DNA of 52,256 nucleotides from CAZHGD01 sp964531735. GTDB lineage: Bacteria; Armatimonadota; UBA10988. Where the stretch lies: positions 1 through 52,256 of the forward strand of contig CAZHGD010000035.1 in assembly GCA_964531735.1 (NCBI GenBank), given 5' to 3'. The translations under genes and the position numbers were made by a program. Each line of letters starts with the position of its first letter. Position 1 is the first letter of the stretch. The notes under the pieces were generated by a model. That model was not told where the DNA came from. It saw nothing but the letters and a program-made list of their open reading frames with translations, and did no database searches. Shown piece after piece: positions 49,983 through 52,256 of the stretch.

Positions 49983-52181
49983 ATGGACACCGGATCCAGC
50001 AGCGGCGACTACCGGGCTTGCTTCCACGCCAGCGCCCAGGCCATGGCCCTGGCCGCGACCGCTTCGGGGCGGCTGGTCGCGGTGAACGCGGCTTGGCTCC
50101 AGGCGACCGGCACCGCCCGTGACGACGTGCTCGGACGCACGGTCGCCGAGTTGGGCCTGGCCGCCACGCCGCTGGTGTTGGGTGACGGCAGCCAGACGCT
50201 CTGGTGTCTCGACGCGCCGCCGGCGGACGGCGACGTCGCGCTGCGCCAGCAGGCCGAGGAAGCGCTCCGCCAGAGCGAGCAGCAGTTCCGCTGCGCCTTC
50301 GACGGCGCTCCGACGGGCATGAGCATCGTGGGTCCGGATGGGGTGACCTACCTGGCGGTCAACCCGCTGCTCTGCGAGATGCTCGGCTACACGCGCGAGG
50401 AGTTCCTGGGCAACTCCATCGGCCTGGTGACCCACCCGGACGACGAGGCGGCCAGCCAGGAGTGGATCCGCCAGCGGATGAACGGCGAGCCGTGTGAGCC
50501 GTACTTGGAAAAGCGCTACCTGCGCAAGGACGGCAGCGTGGTCTGGGGGCAGGTGTGGGCGCAGTGGATCCACAACCCCGACGGTTCGCGGCGGATGGCC
50601 ATCGCGCACATCGTCGACGTCACCGAGCGCAAGCGCGCGGAAGAGGCGCTGGCTGCCGAGACCACCCGCCGGCGCGTCCTGTTCGAGCAGTCGCCCGACG
50701 GCATCGTGGTGATCGACCCGCCCACCGCCCGGTTCCTCGAGTTCAACGCCGCCGCCCACCGGCAACTCGGCTACACGCGCGAAGAGTTCGCGCGGCTGAG
50801 CATCTTCGAGGTCGAAGCCGTGGAAACCGCCGCCCAGACCAAGGAGCACATCGCGGCGGTGATGCGCACCGGCCAGGCCGACTTCGAGACGCTCCAGCGC
50901 ACGCGCGATGGCGAACTGCGGCACATCCACGTCACCGCGCAGTTGCTCGACGTGGCGGGCCAACCGGTCTACCACTGCATCTGGCGCGATATCACCGACC
51001 GTAAGCGGGCCGAGGAGGAGCGCGGCCGCCTGCTGCGGCAACTGAGCCAGGCGCAGCGGATGGAGGCGGTGGGCCGGCTCGCCGGTGGGGTGGCCCACGA
51101 CTTCAACAACATGCTCACGGTGATCCTGGGTCAGGCCGAACTGTGCCTGGAAGACCTGGCGCCCAGCCATCCGTTGCGCGAAGCGCTGGAGGAGATCGAA
51201 CAGGCGGCCATGCGTTCGGCCAGCCTGACACGGCAGTTGCTGGCCTTCGCCCGCCAGCAGACCGTCGCCCCGCGAGTCATCGACCTGAACGACACCGTCG
51301 AGCCGATGCTCAAGATGCTCAAGCGGCTCATCGGCGAGGACATCGAACTGCTCTGGCTGCCCGGCCACGACGTCGGTCCGGTGAAGATGGACCCCTCCCA
51401 GATCGACCAGATGCTGGCCAACCTGTGTGTCAACGCCCGCGACGCCATCGGGCCCGCCGGCGGCAAGGTCACCATCGAGACGTCGCCGACCGAGTTCGAC
51501 CTGGCCTACTGCGCCGAGCACGAAGGCGCGGTGCCGGGTGAGTACGCCACCTTGGCGGTGAGCGACGACGGCAGCGGTATGGACCAGGCCACATTGGCCA
51601 GCATCTTCGAGCCGTTCTTCACCACCAAGGAGATGGGCCGCGGCACCGGCCTCGGCCTGGCGACCATCTATGGCATCGTCAAGCAGAACGATGGCTACAT
51701 CAGCGTCGACAGCGAGCCGGGCCACGGCACGACGTTCCGCATCCACCTGCCGCGCTACCAGAGGGGCCCGCTCGACACCGCCGAGCATGGCGCCCACGCG
51801 GGCCCGCGCGGGCAGGAGACCATCCTGCTGGTCGAAGACGAACGCGCCATTCTGCACATGACCCGGGCCATGCTGCAGCGGCAAGGCTACGCAGTGCTCA
51901 CCGCGGCCAGCCCCGAGGACGCCGTGGCCACGGCGCAGTCGCACGCCGGCGGCATCGATCTGCTGATGACCGACGTGATCATGCCGCAGATGACCGGCCG
52001 CGAGCTGGCGGCCCTGCTGACCGCGCACCGCCCCGGCCTGAAGACGCTCTACATGTCGGGCTACACCGCCAGCGTCATCGCCCACCACGGTGTCCTCGAG
52101 CCCGGCGTGCACTTCATCCAGAAGCCGTTCTCCAGAGACGTGCTCGCCACCCAGGTGCGCGCCGCCCTCGACGAGCCCTGA
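49983..52181 (+). CDS. Hybrid sensor histidine kinase (PAS-PAS-HisKA-HATPase-REC)
   Basis: A 732-residue signalling protein without clear membrane segments, so a cytosolic sensor. Domain order: a degenerate PAS-like N-terminus (1-75), PAS 2 (100-220, ending DVTERKRAEEAL), PAS 3 (228-345, ending DITDRKRAEEERG), then the dimerisation/phosphoacceptor helix with His372 (GGVAHDFNNMLTVILGQ). The ATP-binding domain shows NLCVNARDAIGPAGG (N-box), SDDGSGMD (G1), FEPFFTTKEMGRGTGLGLA (F and G2). The C-terminal receiver has LLVEDERAIL, Asp664 in MTDVIMPQMTG, and Lys in IQKPFSRDVL. This layout is typical of kinases passing phosphate through their own receiver. No partner regulator gene is in view. The start uses ATG after GGTG. 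Confidence 0.92.
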   Translation: MDTGSSSGDYRACFHASAQAMALAATASGRLVAVNAAWLQATGTARDDVLGRTVAELGLAATPLVLGDGSQTLWCLDAPPADGDVALRQQAEEALRQSEQQFRCAFDGAPTGMSIVGPDGVTYLAVNPLLCEMLGYTREEFLGNSIGLVTHPDDEAASQEWIRQRMNGEPCEPYLEKRYLRKDGSVVWGQVWAQWIHNPDGSRRMAIAHIVDVTERKRAEEALAAETTRRRVLFEQSPDGIVVIDPPTARFLEFNAAAHRQLGYTREEFARLSIFEVEAVETAAQTKEHIAAVMRTGQADFETLQRTRDGELRHIHVTAQLLDVAGQPVYHCIWRDITDRKRAEEERGRLLRQLSQAQRMEAVGRLAGGVAHDFNNMLTVILGQAELCLEDLAPSHPLREALEEIEQAAMRSASLTRQLLAFARQQTVAPRVIDLNDTVEPMLKMLKRLIGEDIELLWLPGHDVGPVKMDPSQIDQMLANLCVNARDAIGPAGGKVTIETSPTEFDLAYCAEHEGAVPGEYATLAVSDDGSGMDQATLASIFEPFFTTKEMGRGTGLGLATIYGIVKQNDGYISVDSEPGHGTTFRIHLPRYQRGPLDTAEHGAHAGPRGQETILLVEDERAILHMTRAMLQRQGYAVLTAASPEDAVATAQSHAGGIDLLMTDVIMPQMTGRELAALLTAHRPGLKTLYMSGYTASVIAHHGVLEPGVHFIQKPFSRDVLATQVRAALDEP

Positions 52182-52256
52182 GGCCCGGCGGCTTACGGCC
52201 TGAACTGCCCTCAGCAAGCCACCGGGCCGACCGGCGCGCCGCCGCGGTGGTCGGGG

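Noticed and set aside
49980..52217. 745-codon open frame antisense to the histidine kinase
   Set aside because: The plus strand has all kinase and receiver motifs; the minus translation is a low-complexity shadow.

Overview
The window is about 52 kb of very GC-rich DNA packed with bacterial genes. I see 36 protein-coding genes, no rRNA, tRNA or CRISPR array, and no transposase or phage gene. The gene content suggests a free-living glycan degrader of planctomycete type: many secreted glycosidase-like and carbohydrate-binding proteins, a sulfatase, a Tat-exported Gfo/Idh/MocA oxidoreductase, a formylglycine-enzyme-like (SUMF1) protein, a heparinase II/III-type lyase, a corrinoid/URO-D-type methyltransferase homologue and a homodimeric-type pyruvate dehydrogenase. 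Planctomycetota, Lentisphaerota, Hydrogenedentota and Armatimonadota would all fit. I cannot decide between them from sequence alone.

Layout. 1-1.5 kb: a TPR/DUF6398 protein. 1.5-8 kb (minus): glycogen synthase, a 1385-residue GH2-like protein and a small secreted protein, apparently one operon. 8.1-9.4 kb: a Trm112-like protein and epoxyqueuosine reductase QueG. 9.5-13.5 kb: two secreted sugar-related proteins, the second a clan GH-A glycosidase. 13.5-16.7 kb: an ApbE flavin transferase head to head with a SUMF1 plus Gfo/Idh/MocA pair. 16.9-19.8 kb (minus): a secreted BtrH/C39-like protein, a PIN-toxin/Phd-antitoxin module and a membrane-anchored M28 peptidase. 20-29.2 kb (plus): seven tightly spaced genes (two MDR dehydrogenases, heparinase II/III protein, C_GCAxxG redox protein, DegT aminotransferase, sulfatase, sugar isomerase). 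29.2-35.2 kb (minus): a 1264-residue CBM9/LamG/DUF6067 protein, an amino-sugar-6-phosphate isomerase and a GH4 glycosidase. 35.4-41.9 kb: an anchored beta-carbonic anhydrase diverging from the aceE-aceF-lpd operon. 42-46.1 kb (minus): quinone oxidoreductase, MDR dehydrogenase, cysteine synthase and a URO-D protein. 46.2-49.9 kb (plus): a LamG/discoidin protein coupled to a clan-D-like glycosidase. 50-52.2 kb: a hybrid histidine kinase.

Working together: exported lyase, sulfatase and glycosidases would cut and desulfate polysaccharide outside the cytoplasm. Cytoplasmic dehydrogenases, aminotransferase, isomerases and GH4 would process the sugars, and pyruvate dehydrogenase would feed the carbon into central metabolism. 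The substrate is inferred, not shown.

Non-coding structure is unusually informative. A roughly 138-bp element with inverted ends occurs twice, each copy supplying a neighbour's stop codon, and a related core lies between two other gene ends. The antitoxin has a strong sigma-70-type promoter placed so that its mRNA should be leaderless, with a palindrome upstream. Three genes have a GC hairpin directly before the Shine-Dalgarno sequence.
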